The notes: generated by a model not told the origin, from the sequence alone. Numbered from the stretch's first letter, positions 1 to 8,201 are shown. The stretch: 58,239 nucleotides of DNA from Bacteroidota bacterium (GCA_030684645.1 JAUXUF010000060.1:1-58239), one strand, 5' to 3'. A program made the numbers and translations.

Positions 1-10
1 TTCTTTTGCT

Positions 11-495
11 GTTTCAATTCCAGTGTGGTGCGATTGGTAGCCATGAGCCGCCATCTGTAAAATATACAATAGCTTGTTTCAATTCCAGTGTGGTGCGATT
101 GGTAGTTTGATATAGGTGTAGGTTTTATACCTATTGCTGAGTTTCAATTCCAGTGTGGTGCGATTGGTAGGACTATACGTTTTCCATTAGTCTTTGCAGT
201 TTCAAGTTTCAATTCCAGTGTGGTGCGATTGGTAGCCTATCAAGCTGTAATAGGACCAAAATAGGATGATAGTTTCAATTCCAGTGTGGTGCGATTGGTA
301 GTATGAAACGTATCGCATTACTTATTTGTCTATACAAGTTTCAATTCCAGTGTGGTGCGATTGGTAGTTTGATTATTTGTCCCAGTTCTGTAAAAATCAA
401 TGTTTCAATTCCAGTGTGGTGCGATTGGTAGTTTATCATATATGGTATCTGTACTATTGTTTATGGTTTCAATTCCAGTGTGGTGCGATTGGTAG
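11..495 (-). CRISPR. CRISPR array, 8 repeats visible, continues past left edge
   Basis: Eight identical 30-bp repeats begin GTTTCAATTCC and end GATTGGTAG on the + strand. They lie at 11-40, 76-105, 141-170, 206-235, 272-301, 338-367, 402-431 and 466-495. The seven complete spacers are 34-36 bp and differ from each other; bases 1-10 are part of an eighth. Read on the minus strand the repeat ends ATTGAAAC, the usual 8-nt 5' handle of type I-B crRNAs, so transcription should run leftward from the leader at 496-720, in the same direction as the cas genes. The absence of any repeat degeneracy fits the leader-proximal, most recently acquired end. Strand assignment is an inference from the handle and the cas gene position. 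Confidence 0.97.
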
Positions 496-545
496 CCGTT
501 CGACAACTCAAAAAAATAAGTTCATCTTCAGCCGATTAACTTTTA

Positions 546-553
546 CAAACATA
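546..553 (-). promoter_or_regulatory. Candidate leader promoter -7 box
   Basis: TATGTTTG on the minus strand matches the Bacteroidota TAnnTTTG -7 consensus and lies about 50 bases upstream of the first repeat. No convincing TTTG -33 element was found 17-21 bases upstream, so this is a weak call. Confidence 0.35.
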
Positions 554-572
554 GCATTTTTTGTATGGAAAA

Positions 573-614
573 TTGTCGATCTCTCAAAGTGCTTTTACTT
601 CAGGAGATCGACAA
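573..614. repeat. Perfect 11-bp inverted repeat in CRISPR leader
   Basis: Arms TTGTCGATCTC (573-583) and GAGATCGACAA (604-614) are separated by 20 bases. The spacing of arm centres is about three helical turns, which would suit a dimeric protein or a DNA-bending site as well as a hairpin. The right arm shares TCGACAA with the array-proximal end of the leader. Confidence 0.85.
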
Positions 615-720
615 CTGTATATAAATAACTCATTTTCAGTATGTCAAAGAACATTGACTTTCATTTATCTGTCAAATTACCTGCGTTTTACCAGTCCAAC
701 CCTGCAACCGACAACTTCAT

Positions 721-984
721 TCACAGAAAAGTGTCCAGGTTTTGACGTTCGTGACCAACTATTTCCTTGTCCAGCCATTTCTCTTGTCTGGTTTTAAAAA
801 AAATCAGGCTATCAGTTTCTTCATCCATAATAAGCATGGCCTGATGTTTCAATTCAAGCAGTTTTACATCCGTAATTTCTCCTTCAAATACCGAATTCTG
901 AATCCAGTTTAGGTATCTTCGGCAAAGCTTCAGCATCTTCCCACAACGTTTCTGGCCTACGTCGTAAACTAAGATTATGTACAT
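721..984 (-). CDS. cas2: CRISPR-associated endoribonuclease Cas2
   Basis: This 87-aa protein has the normal Cas2 length and the ferredoxin-like start MYIILVYDVG, with the conserved Asp (D8) after the first strand, then a basic helix (KRCGKMLKLCRRYLNWIQNSVFEGEI) typical of the family. Cas2 forms the central dimer of the Cas1-Cas2 integrase that inserts new spacers at the leader end. It is the last cas gene of the minus-strand operon and ends directly at the leader. A 103-bp GATTGA-rich gap separates it from cas1, so it may be translated independently. Confidence 0.96.
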   Translation of the reverse strand: MYIILVYDVGQKRCGKMLKLCRRYLNWIQNSVFEGEITDVKLLELKHQAMLIMDEETDSLIFFKTRQEKWLDKEIVGHERQNLDTFL

Positions 985-1087
985 GGTTAATTGAATTTGA
1001 TTGATGAGATTGGAATGAAAAAGATTGATGAGATTGATTCAGATCGGCTTCAATCCCTTCAATCATATTTTCAATCTTATCAATCCA
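985..1087. repeat. GATTGA-type degenerate repeats between cas1 and cas2
   Basis: The spacer contains GATTGATGAGATT units followed by TCAATC units in the opposite sense (for example near 1040-1085). Similar words fill three other gaps in this operon (2096-2235, 2746-2813, 3183-3271). They do not encode a convincing protein. Confidence 0.7.
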
Positions 1088-2095
1088 TTACCACCACATT
1101 TTAAACGGTTTATATTCTTCAATGTCAAGAAGATGCTTTTGCAACTTGTAACATTCGAGCTTGATCAGGTGCTTATAACTCACCGAGCGGTTTAAGGTTC
1201 TATGACTGATTGTTTCTTCCAAACGATCTTCGAAGGCCTGAACAAACGTTTTCTTCCCATTGGCTTTGAGGATAACACGGTTCAGGTTCGCTTCAAAATG
1301 ATCGGTTTGGATCATCTTTTTATTCATCACCTTAAAAATGACACGGTCAACCAGTAACGGTTTAAATACTTCAGCTAAATCGAGCGACAACGAAAAACGC
1401 CGTTCTCCAGGTTCATGCAAAAAACTAATTGTTGGGTTCAGTTGGGTTTGATGAATTGCCCGCAAACATTGACTGTAACACATCATGTTCCCGAACGAGA
1501 TAAGAGCGTTCACTTCATTTTGCGGAGGCCGGTAACTTCTTCCGCTCATGCTGAAATCATTAATGATCAGCTCAAATGCCTCATAATAATTTTTTCTGAT
1601 ATTTCCTTCAATGCCCATTAATTCGTTAATGGCTGTTGTCTCCGGAATTTTAACCATCAGACTCTCAATAATCCCGATGATTGGTTCAAGGTCTTTTCCC
1701 CGGCTGTTGTAATATTTCAGGTTCTTGACCATGTTATAGCTGGCCCCGTCCAAAATCCGCTGCGCCACGTCAATGCGTTTCTTTTTATTTTGCTGAACTT
1801 TGATTTGTGCAATAAGCATCTTTCCTGAAATCAATGCTTCGCGGGGCATAAATGAACCGGTATAATTCTCGTAATAATCGAAGAAATGAACCGGAATTTG
1901 TTCCTGTCCCAGGAAGTTATACATAGCTGAGTTGGCATCCAGGTTACCGAAACAATAAAGCTCGCTCACATTTTCAACCGGAAGGAATCTCGGCTTTTCT
2001 TCATTTCCATCTTCATCATAAGGAGTAAATTTCAGTGTATTGTCCTTGCGTTGCAGGCGTCCCGGATTGAACAGATAATAGGTTTTCTTCGACAT
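1088..2095 (-). CDS. cas1: CRISPR-associated endonuclease Cas1, type I-B
   Basis: This 335-aa protein is a full-length Cas1b. The N-terminal beta domain (about 1-85, starting [12 protein letters not shown]) is followed by the helical catalytic domain. The metal ligands expected for the family are visible: E163 in [15 protein letters not shown]227 in [12 protein letters not shown] and probably E242 in [11 protein letters not shown]. Cas1 is the integrase that performs the two strand-transfer reactions during spacer acquisition, working with Cas2 and Cas4. It lies 140 bp after cas4 and ends with FKMWW, which is ordinary for I-B Cas1. Nothing suggests inactivation. Confidence 0.97.
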   Translation of the reverse strand: MSKKTYYLFNPGRLQRKDNTLKFTPYDEDGNEEKPRFLPVENVSELYCFGNLDANSAMYNFLGQEQIPVHFFDYYENYTGSFMPREALISGKMLIAQIKVQQNKKKRIDVAQRILDGASYNMVKNLKYYNSRGKDLEPIIGIIESLMVKIPETTAINELMGIEGNIRKNYYEAFELIINDFSMSGRSYRPPQNEVNALISFGNMMCYSQCLRAIHQTQLNPTISFLHEPGERRFSLSLDLAEVFKPLLVDRVIFKVMNKKMIQTDHFEANLNRVILKANGKKTFVQAFEDRLEETISHRTLNRSVSYKHLIKLECYKLQKHLLDIEEYKPFKMWW

Positions 2096-2235
2096 GATTA
2101 AGCTATTTTTGACAGGATTGACAAGATTGACATGCGTTTAGTTTTTTTTTTGACCGGGTTAACATGGTCATATCTTAGTTATTAAATATTTGTTGACTGA
2201 CTTCATTATCATGTTCATCCTGTAAATCCCGTCTG
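2096..2235. repeat. Intergenic dispersed-repeat DNA between cas4 and cas1
   Basis: The gap holds GACAGGATTGACAAGATTGAC (2109-2129) and, in the opposite sense, TTCATCCTGTAAATCC near 2213-2228. These phrases resemble a widespread Bacteroidota dispersed repeat and belong with the GATTGA stretches elsewhere in the operon. No gene is apparent. Confidence 0.55.
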
Positions 2236-2745
2236 TTACTCCCCTTCACCGCTCCAGCAAAAATCGAAGTAGCTGCAATTTTTGCACCTCGACTTTTGTA
2301 TTTTCTCCGGACAATGTTCATCCTGAATAATCAGCTCTATCTTCTCCATCATTTCCTGAATGGCTTCCCGGTCAGGAATCGTGAGCAGCACCTCATCGGT
2401 TTTATGCAGGCGCGGATATTCAAGCAATCCGGTAGCGCCTTCAATGCCGTTTTGCTCCAGCACAAACAGGTAATATTTCACCTGCCATTCATGCGCTTCC
2501 TCGTGTTTGTCCGATTTTTTTATTTCGTGAACCACCTTGTTTTTCGGGTCGTAATAGTCGATTTTGATGCCGTCCAGTTCAATCTCCTGATACTTTTCGC
2601 TGCGCCTGGGGTAGGAAGTTTCGTGCAGCAACTTCCCTTCGTAAACCAGTTCCGATGTCGATTCCATGTTGATGCCGGTAGCAAACAACCAAAGTTTTCG
2701 ATGGCAAATCAGGTAATAGTTGAAATGGGTTCCGGTGACGAGCAT
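2236..2745 (-). CDS. cas4: CRISPR-associated exonuclease Cas4
   Basis: This 169-aa protein is a complete Cas4. The Fe-S cluster Cys set is C14 (YLICHRKLW) plus C154, C157 and C163 (CKNCSYFDFC). The RecB-like nuclease residues are H41, D63 (KIDYYDP), E74 and K76 (VHEIKKS). Cas4 trims prespacers and helps select PAM-bearing fragments before Cas1-Cas2 integrates them. It belongs to the adaptation block cas4-cas1-cas2, which is separated from cas3 by four unrelated genes and by repeat-rich gaps on both sides. Confidence 0.96.
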   Translation of the reverse strand: MLVTGTHFNYYLICHRKLWLFATGINMESTSELVYEGKLLHETSYPRRSEKYQEIELDGIKIDYYDPKNKVVHEIKKSDKHEEAHEWQVKYYLFVLEQNGIEGATGLLEYPRLHKTDEVLLTIPDREAIQEMMEKIELIIQDEHCPEKIQKSRCKNCSYFDFCWSGEGE

Positions 2746-2813
2746 GATTGAAAAGATTGAATTAGATTGAAAAGATTGAATTAGATTGAATTAGATTGAA
2801 TTAGATTGATGAT
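2746..2813. repeat. Tandem GATTGAA/TTAGATTGA repeats
   Basis: Between cas4 and the upstream four-helix-bundle gene, the + strand reads as about seven consecutive GATTGA units separated by AAA, AT or ATTA spacers. This is the clearest of the operon's GATTGA stretches. Its near-tandem structure suggests slippage or copying of a dispersed repeat. Confidence 0.85.
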
Positions 2814-3182
2814 TCAGGTTGAGGCTTTTTTGCGTATGCTTGACAGTATTTTGAGTAGTTCGAAACTTTCAGAATGTACGTTTTGCACGAAATCATTATT
2901 CAGAATGCCAGAACAGGCAAGCAAATCAATCCACATTTCGGTTTCATCGGCTTCTTCAACTGAAATTGACAATTTACTGAAAAACTCAGCCTTCGACCGG
3001 CCACGCATCGCCGCCCGAAAATTGGCATAAACGGATGTTCCTGATTTCGTGAGTTGGTAATTAATTACTTTGCCCCTTGTCGATTCAGGGATCATTTCCG
3101 AAATTTTCAGGACGTTCAGTGCAAATAATTTCAACCTGTCCCGAACATCAATTTTGTAACTTATCCAATCACGATTTTCCAT
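2814..3182 (-). CDS. Four-helix-bundle protein (S23/23S rRNA-IVP-like family)
   Basis: This 122-aa protein matches the four-helix-bundle family first seen encoded in 23S rRNA intervening sequences. The hallmarks are a basic amphipathic start, then KISEMIPESTRGKV, then the signature SGTSVYANFRAAMRGRSKAEFFSKL, then EEADETEMWIDLL. Members form pentameric helical bundles; their cellular role is not settled. It is unusual to find one between cas3 and cas4, with GATTGA-repeat DNA on both sides. It may be a hitch-hiker carried with the repeats, or a local accessory gene. I see no CRISPR-specific motif in it. Confidence 0.85.
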   Translation of the reverse strand: MENRDWISYKIDVRDRLKLFALNVLKISEMIPESTRGKVINYQLTKSGTSVYANFRAAMRGRSKAEFFSKLSISVEEADETEMWIDLLACSGILNNDFVQNVHSESFELLKILSSIRKKAST

Positions 3183-3271
3183 ATTATCTGTTTTTAACCT
3201 TATTCAATCTTTTTATCAATCCTTTCAATCTCCCTTCGATCTTTTCAATCCTCTTCTTCAATCTTTTTCAA
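3183..3271. repeat. TCAATC/GATTGA repeat stretch
   Basis: The + strand carries repeated TCAATCTTTT and CAATCCTTTCAATC units, the reverse complement of the units at 2746-2813. The two stretches therefore flank the four-helix-bundle gene in inverted orientation. The repeat runs into the extreme C-terminal codons of the upstream gene. Confidence 0.75.
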
Positions 3272-3784
3272 TCAATCTTTTTCCTCAATCCCCTCAATCC
3301 CGCCCTGTTCGTCAAACTTCATTTGCTCTGCAACTTCCTTGCAGGTGTTACAATACTCCGGAAACGGACAATTCGCTTCGTCGTAATCGCAAAATTCGAT
3401 GTGATTTTCGCCGAACGATAAGGCAACATGTTTTTCTTCCCAAAATTTTTGGATGAACGCGTAACGTAAATGTGCAGGATAATCGGCAGGAAAATCGAGG
3501 TAGAAATGAAAATACTGCAACAGTTTTTCAAGCTCAACAGCCAAAAGTGCTTGTTGTTCCTGACTCAGCTTCTCAATCGGAGGTAGTTGTTCCTGGTTAA
3601 CCCCGGTTATTCCTGAAATGGGTATCTCCTCGCCATACAGGTATTTTTCGACATACGACATGTCTTCCAATTCCAGCTCATCATCCGGATCAGCTTCCGA
3701 TTCTTCCCAGATTTCGTGTGGAGGTTTCATTCCCCAGGTTGCCTTGTGCAAGTCGTCAATTAGTTGTTCTATGTAGCGTTGCAT
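3272..3784 (-). CDS. Uncharacterised acidic protein with C-terminal Cys motif
   Basis: I do not recognise this 170-aa protein. It is acidic, with an Asp/Glu-rich segment around 25-45 (EESEADPDDELELEDMSY), a central helical region and a C-terminal Cys cluster, CDYDEANCPFPEYCNTC at roughly 131-147, that could bind zinc or an Fe-S cluster. The neighbouring DUF6155 protein also ends with a Cys motif. Both sit between cas3 and cas4 on the same strand. The last residues (GGIEGIEEKD) are encoded by the start of the TCAATC repeat, so the native C-terminus may have been extended by it. No function is proposed. Confidence 0.75.
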   Translation of the reverse strand: MQRYIEQLIDDLHKATWGMKPPHEIWEESEADPDDELELEDMSYVEKYLYGEEIPISGITGVNQEQLPPIEKLSQEQQALLAVELEKLLQYFHFYLDFPADYPAHLRYAFIQKFWEEKHVALSFGENHIEFCDYDEANCPFPEYCNTCKEVAEQMKFDEQGGIEGIEEKD

Positions 3785-3799
3785 GATGTTTGGTTTTTG

Positions 3800-4396
3800 T
3801 TATATTTCAAGCCAGTTTTCAATTTGTTCGATTTCAATTTTCTGATCATGCCAATATTTGAAATTGGCCTGATTGTCGAACCAACCCATAACCGCATCGC
3901 GTTTCAGTCTGGTTGGCTTCATCGAAACGCAAGTTTGATAAGAACTCCATGGGTATTCTATAGGATGTTCGCAAAATTTATGGTGAACCGGATTATTGTG
4001 GATATATAGTATTAGCTGTTTTAGGTAAGTTTCATTTGAGATAAGTTTTCGCCTGAATGTATGCTCGAGAAGGCTACCGGTACGGTTATATCTTTTGTTG
4101 AAAGCTTTGGTATAGGCGTTAAAAAGATTAGAGAATTGCTGATTAATGCGTTTTTCTGTATTTAAACCCTGAAGGTTTTCGAAACCTTCAGGGTTTTTAA
4201 TCCGCACCAATAAATGGAAATGATTTTTCATTAATACCCATGCGAAAGTCTCTGCCACCGGCGAAATGTATTTATCGTACAGCCCCAGAAAATGCTCGTA
4301 ATTGCCCGTTTCGCGAAAAAGATCACAACTGTTTATCCCACGATTATAGATGTGGTAGAAGTTTCCGGGTTCTAATGGTGTTTTCGGGTTGGGCAT
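3800..4396 (-). CDS. REP-associated tyrosine transposase (RAYT, Y1/IS200-like)
   Basis: This ~198-aa protein has the Y1-transposase order: FYHIYNRG near the start, the HUH motif in MKNHFHLLV, and a helix NAYTKAFNKRYNRTGS with the candidate nucleophilic tyrosines. RAYTs are single-copy HUH nucleases that act on REP-type palindromes. I chose the ATG at 4396 (MPNPKTPLEPG), because an upstream ATG at 4420 falls inside a palindrome. Palindromes of one family lie upstream (4408-4446), inside the gene (4164-4196, read through as NPEGFENLQG) and nearby (5000-5028, 11221-11253). It interrupts the cas operon between DUF6155 and the Cys-motif gene and probably came in as a REP-RAYT unit. Confidence 0.9.
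   Translation of the reverse strand: MPNPKTPLEPGNFYHIYNRGINSCDLFRETGNYEHFLGLYDKYISPVAETFAWVLMKNHFHLLVRIKNPEGFENLQGLNTEKRINQQFSNLFNAYTKAFNKRYNRTGSLLEHTFRRKLISNETYLKQLILYIHNNPVHHKFCEHPIEYPWSSYQTCVSMKPTRLKRDAVMGWFDNQANFKYWHDQKIEIEQIENWLEI
4164..4196. repeat. REP-like palindrome inside the RAYT gene
   Basis: Arms AAACCCTGAAGGTTT (4164-4178) and AAACCTTCAGGGTTT (4182-4196) form a perfect 15-bp stem with loop TCG. It is translated in frame as part of the linker between the HUH motif and the tyrosine helix. Confidence 0.9.
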
Positions 4397-4407
4397 GGTG
4401 TTTATTT

Positions 4408-4446
4408 TATAGACCCTCAAGGTTTTCGAAACCTTGAGGGTCTATA
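4408..4446. repeat. REP-like palindrome between DUF6155 and RAYT
   Basis: An 18-bp perfect stem (4408-4425 and 4429-4446) encloses loop TCG and contains the core ACCCTCAAGGTTT. It shares loop and core with the palindrome at 4164-4196. It could also act as a transcript-stabilising or attenuating hairpin after DUF6155. Confidence 0.9.
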
Positions 4447-4451
4447 GCCTA

Positions 4452-4967
4452 TTAGTAAAACTCATCAAACAACTCACCTATCTCGTCAGCAAAACCGTAA
4501 CCGCATGGTTCGGCATATTTTACGCAGTCTTGGCAACGGAGTTTAAATTGCTCAAGCAAGCCGTGTTTTTGCAAAAACTTTAAGGCCAATTCGAAGTTGG
4601 TTGCCGCGCTGGTATAATATTGTTCCCACATATCGCCGAAGTCGAAGGTATATTTGCAGGATTGTTCTGCCAGTGTTACCATCAAGTATCCAAGCAATTC
4701 AGGCGATGGGTTCAAACTCCGAAAATCGGCGATAGCTTTTTTTGCTACCGAAAAACGTGTTTTGGCTTCCACGTATTTCCCTTTGGGGTAAAATTCGTTG
4801 ACAATAATGGCCTTATACTTCTCGAACTGCTCTTTTTCATCCGGGTTAAGGAAATACTCGAAATATTCTTTTGCCTGTTTGCACGTATCGTACAGCCCGA
4901 GTACCTGCTCAATGACCTGCTCTTTGGTGAGCGACAGGAGGTGCTTTTTTAATTCGGTTTTGGACAT
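4452..4967 (-). CDS. DUF6155-like protein
   Basis: This 171-aa protein resembles the DUF6155 family of Bacteroidota: start SKTELKKHLLSLTKEQVIEQVLGLYD, then YFEYFLNPDEKEQFEKYKAII, then FYPKGK. It is helical throughout and ends with a Cys-containing segment CQDCVKYAEPCGYGFADEIGELF. The family has no known function that I can name. It follows cas3 by 68 bp in the same direction, with a REP-like palindrome in the gap, so it may be co-transcribed with the interference genes. Family assignment is from memory and is moderately certain. Confidence 0.7.
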   Translation of the reverse strand: MSKTELKKHLLSLTKEQVIEQVLGLYDTCKQAKEYFEYFLNPDEKEQFEKYKAIIVNEFYPKGKYVEAKTRFSVAKKAIADFRSLNPSPELLGYLMVTLAEQSCKYTFDFGDMWEQYYTSAATNFELALKFLQKHGLLEQFKLRCQDCVKYAEPCGYGFADEIGELFDEFY

Positions 4968-4999
4968 GGTGATGTTTGTTTCGTTTTGTTGTTGTTTAC

Positions 5000-5028
5000 C
5001 CCTGACAGGGTTTGGAACCCTGTCAGGG
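5000..5028. repeat. Palindrome between cas3 and DUF6155
   Basis: Arms CCCTGACAGGGTT (5000-5012) and AACCCTGTCAGGG (5016-5028) form a 13-bp stem with loop TGG, only 7 bp after the cas3 stop. It resembles the other REP-like palindromes in layout but has a variant core and loop. Confidence 0.85.
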
Positions 5029-5035
5029 ATGAGGG

Positions 5036-7309
5036 TTAAAAAATTTGATCTTCTTCCATGAAAGTCACTCCTTTCGTTTTATTATAAAATCCTTCACGTA
5101 TGACATAAATGGTTTCTTCATCATCTTTGATCCATACTTTTTGAATATCGATCATATGCAGTTTCTTCCCTTTTTCAATCAAATAAATTGGTAATTCCAA
5201 TGAGTTCTGAAGTTTCCAGTTTTGAAATTCGAAATAATTATAGAAGAAATTTGATTCAGGTTTTTGCACAAAAACAGTGTCCTGTGGTGCAATATTTCTA
5301 CTCCTCCAAAAATTGGCATCTGTATCATCGGTTGCAGTTACTTGCTTCGGATTAATCAACCAATTCCATGAAAAATATTCTTTCAAACTTTTGGCATTGG
5401 ATATGGCCTTGGGTGAAAATGAATTTTGAATTGCATAGACTTGGTTGAGAAGATTCACCAATTTTTCTGCACTGTAAAATGCAGTTTCAAGAATATCAGC
5501 AGTTTTTGCAAAAGCTTCGCATGGAATCCATGATTTGATTTTGCGATCATATTCTCCATAAGGCGCAGGATATACCAAGTTGTTTTTCTGAGGAACCAAA
5601 ACATACAGTTGACCAACTTTTGTTTTATCGAAACGGCACAAACGACCTGTCCGTTGGGTTAACCGATCAATCGGGCAGATTTCAGAGATCATGATATCGG
5701 CACTGATATTAATACTCATTTCTCCAATCTGGGTTAGAATGGCAATTCCTTTAGCACAGTTATTTTCCCAAGCTTTCTTTCCAAGAGCATCAATAAGATC
5801 TTGCTCTTTATCTTTTTTATGTGGCTCGGTAAAACGACTGTGATAAATAATAGGATTGGCTTTCCTTTTTTCGAACCAGTCATAAAATAGCACTGCTTTA
5901 TCTACAGTGTTTGCATAGATTATTGCGGTTCCTTTTTCAACACACAATTCAAGCAAATCTTCTATTTCGGAAAGGACAGAATAATCTTGGATCGCTTTTA
6001 TTTCAAACCGATCCCGAACATTATCAGATGTGTCCTCAATAATTTCATCTATTTGATATCCTATTTTCTGATAAGATGGCAAAACAGATTCTGGTAGCGA
6101 TGCACTCATTAAGAGAACAGGTACATTCCAATATCTCAGAATTTCGAGAAGTACCAGAATGTTTGCTTGGGTAAAATCATCATAAAAATCGGCTTCATCT
6201 ATCACCAAACAAGCGTTGGCTAAATTGAAAGAGATTAAATGATGATCTTCCCTCGTTAAAGTTAATGCCATTAAAAGGTGATCGATGGTACAAACGGTAA
6301 TTGGTGTTTGCAACAATCTGGCAAACTCATGGATTTTATCAGCTTCTTGTTTTTTTATTAAACCATTTTCAATTTGTTCCTGAAATTTTGTGAACCACGC
6401 ACTTGAATGATAAAGACCAGTGTCGGATAGACTTTCAGCGACATTAATTGCAAGTGCATTCGATGTAAATCGGGTAGGCATGGCAATGACCAACCGATCC
6501 GCTTGTTTGTTCTTAATTTGTAATGATGCCCATAATAATGAAGCATCCGTTTTACCCGAACCTGTTGGAGCGCGAACGAGCAATAAATCATCTTGCCAAT
6601 GTTTCTCGATTAGTTTTTGAACCCCTCTTTTCTCTTTGTGTGGGAATTTATAGCTAAACTGCGTGAAATTAGGAACAATATTGCCCTCTTCTTTTGCACT
6701 CACCCGATGATCGACCAGTTGAAGTAATCCTCGTGGCCCGGCAAATTCGTAATGTGTTTTTGCACTCTGTTCTAATGAATATTGCTCGATGATCCGATTG
6801 CTTTCCTTTTTGAAGGCAGTCCAAAGATCTGACATATTTTCATCTAACCAACGTGGCTCATCTTTTTCTCCTAACTTTCCATGATGAGCCGCAATAGCAG
6901 CTTGCTGCGGTAACGGCAATTTCCTTTTTTCAATAAATCTTAACGACTGAAATTCATGGCGAACGCCTGCTTTACGGATATTTTCGCCAGCATTACCTGT
7001 CCTTGAATATTCATTAAATGTACCGCCATATTGAGATTGCCATTGAAGGAAAGCTTCGTAATCTTTTTGACAAGCGTTCTGCCACTTTGGGGTTTTCTTT
7101 CCCAAATCATGATATTGGCATACTCTTTCCAAACGGACTGCTAAACTTTTTCCAACTCGTTCCTGATATTTTTGAACAACGAAAGGTGTCTGTTCCAGCA
7201 ATAGCTTTCCTTCCGACATTACTTCTTGGGTATGTTGCTCAAGGGTAATGCCGGAAGGCTTTGCCAATATGGGATACTTGTAGTTAGGCACCGCCAAAAG
7301 CTTTTTCAA
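5036..7309 (-). CDS. cas3: CRISPR-associated nuclease/helicase Cas3
   Basis: This 757-aa protein is a complete HD-helicase Cas3. The N-terminal HD nuclease has H26, the H67-D68 pair (CQYHDLGKKTPKW), H118 and H142-H143 (AAHHGKLG). The SF2 helicase has Walker A at about 247-254 (APTGSGKT), DEAD at 371-374 and motif VI QRTGRLCR near 580. Cas3 is recruited by Cascade after R-loop formation and degrades the target in the 3'-5' direction. Its start overlaps the end of cas7 by 26 bp, which implies translational coupling. All key residues appear intact. Confidence 0.96.
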   Translation of the reverse strand: MKKLLAVPNYKYPILAKPSGITLEQHTQEVMSEGKLLLEQTPFVVQKYQERVGKSLAVRLERVCQYHDLGKKTPKWQNACQKDYEAFLQWQSQYGGTFNEYSRTGNAGENIRKAGVRHEFQSLRFIEKRKLPLPQQAAIAAHHGKLGEKDEPRWLDENMSDLWTAFKKESNRIIEQYSLEQSAKTHYEFAGPRGLLQLVDHRVSAKEEGNIVPNFTQFSYKFPHKEKRGVQKLIEKHWQDDLLLVRAPTGSGKTDASLLWASLQIKNKQADRLVIAMPTRFTSNALAINVAESLSDTGLYHSSAWFTKFQEQIENGLIKKQEADKIHEFARLLQTPITVCTIDHLLMALTLTREDHHLISFNLANACLVIDEADFYDDFTQANILVLLEILRYWNVPVLLMSASLPESVLPSYQKIGYQIDEIIEDTSDNVRDRFEIKAIQDYSVLSEIEDLLELCVEKGTAIIYANTVDKAVLFYDWFEKRKANPIIYHSRFTEPHKKDKEQDLIDALGKKAWENNCAKGIAILTQIGEMSINISADIMISEICPIDRLTQRTGRLCRFDKTKVGQLYVLVPQKNNLVYPAPYGEYDRKIKSWIPCEAFAKTADILETAFYSAEKLVNLLNQVYAIQNSFSPKAISNAKSLKEYFSWNWLINPKQVTATDDTDANFWRSRNIAPQDTVFVQKPESNFFYNYFEFQNWKLQNSLELPIYLIEKGKKLHMIDIQKVWIKDDEETIYVIREGFYNKTKGVTFMEEDQIF

Positions 7310-8201
7310 ATGTTACTACTTCTGAACCTTTTGCTGGGTCATAAAGCGTATTTGAAGCCAAATATTCTAATGCTTCCTTATATGCTTTATGAACGCTGGC
7401 TTCCGTTGTATCATCACCAAGGAAATACTTTGCTCCACGAGCTTTAAGTTCCTCAATAATATTCTTTTGTTCTTGTTCGCCAGCAACAAAATACCTGCTT
7501 GCCTTCCGGCTCAGGATAGTATCGAACACAATCAAAACTTTTTGTGGTTCACCACTTACCGCATTGCGGGCTTGACTGGCATAATCGTTCATCGATTTGG
7601 TTGCTTCCAGATAAAGCCGGGCACGACGTTTCCGTTCGTTATCGTCAGCATGTTTGTGATATTTCGTTCCAAGGTTAAAACTGTTTTTGTACTCGAATGC
7701 TTTTGAAATACTCAATGCACTAATATCCAAAAAGAAATTCATGTGCATCAAATCGTATTCGCTGAATTCTTTGGTGGCCAAAGCTTGGTCCTTTGCATCA
7801 TCCGATTCATCAAATCGAATTCGCACAAGTAAATCTCGACCAACTTCACTAACACCAACGGCAACAGCAGGTGTGACAGACAACGGGGCAGTTCTTCTTC
7901 CAGAATAATCGCCTTTAGTTGGGTGCATAAAACCACCCATGTCGGCACGCAAGTCTTTTTCGATTAAATTACTGATACCATCTCCATTTGAAACGAAGGT
8001 TTCTCCTTTGGCGGAATCAGTCGTATTTATTCGATCAATTGCAGAAAATAGTACATGTCGTTGCATTTGTCCTGAAACATAAACCCGGCCATCAGGCCTT
8101 CTTTTAATTGAAGATGCATTACCTAACAATTTTTCACCACCGTTTGCTATATGATTTTCGAACGGTGCAAGAGCTGTAACTAAAATTCCTTTAATTTCCA
8201 T
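7284..8201 (-). CDS. cas7: Cascade backbone subunit Cas7 (Cst2/DevR type)
   Basis: This 305-aa protein has the Cas7 family opening (IKGILVTALAPFENHIANGGEKLLGN) and the segment RVYVSGQMQRHVLFSAIDRI, which corresponds to the YVSGQ motif of the Cst2/DevR group used by I-B systems. Cas7 subunits coat the crRNA spacer to form the Cascade filament. It lies 22 bp after cas8 and overlaps cas3. The N-terminal RRM-like fold and the central SGRRTAPLSVTPAVAVG segment are both present, so it appears complete. Confidence 0.92.
   Translation of the reverse strand: MEIKGILVTALAPFENHIANGGEKLLGNASSIKRRPDGRVYVSGQMQRHVLFSAIDRINTTDSAKGETFVSNGDGISNLIEKDLRADMGGFMHPTKGDYSGRRTAPLSVTPAVAVGVSEVGRDLLVRIRFDESDDAKDQALATKEFSEYDLMHMNFFLDISALSISKAFEYKNSFNLGTKYHKHADDNERKRRARLYLEATKSMNDYASQARNAVSGEPQKVLIVFDTILSRKASRYFVAGEQEQKNIIEELKARGAKYFLGDDTTEASVHKAYKEALEYLASNTLYDPAKGSEVVTFEKAFGGA

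Larger units (their letters stand above)
496..720 (-). promoter_or_regulatory. CRISPR leader region
   Basis: This 225-bp AT-rich non-coding stretch lies between the last repeat and the end of cas2, the expected leader position. It contains a perfect 11-bp inverted repeat (573-583 with 604-614). The word TCGACAACT occurs at 500-508, beside the first repeat, and again at 608-616. A candidate -7 box TATGTTTG on the minus strand is at 553-546; I see no clear -33 element. Role as leader is inferred from position. Confidence 0.75.

Noticed and set aside
884-1066. 60-aa minus frame across the cas2 start and the GATTGA repeat
   Set aside because: It overlaps cas2 in another frame, and its first half is translated simple repeat (NQSHQSFSFQSHQSN).
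2096-3271. A second CRISPR array made of the GATTGA repeats
   Set aside because: The units are short, variable and unevenly spaced, and there are no unique spacers of constant length.
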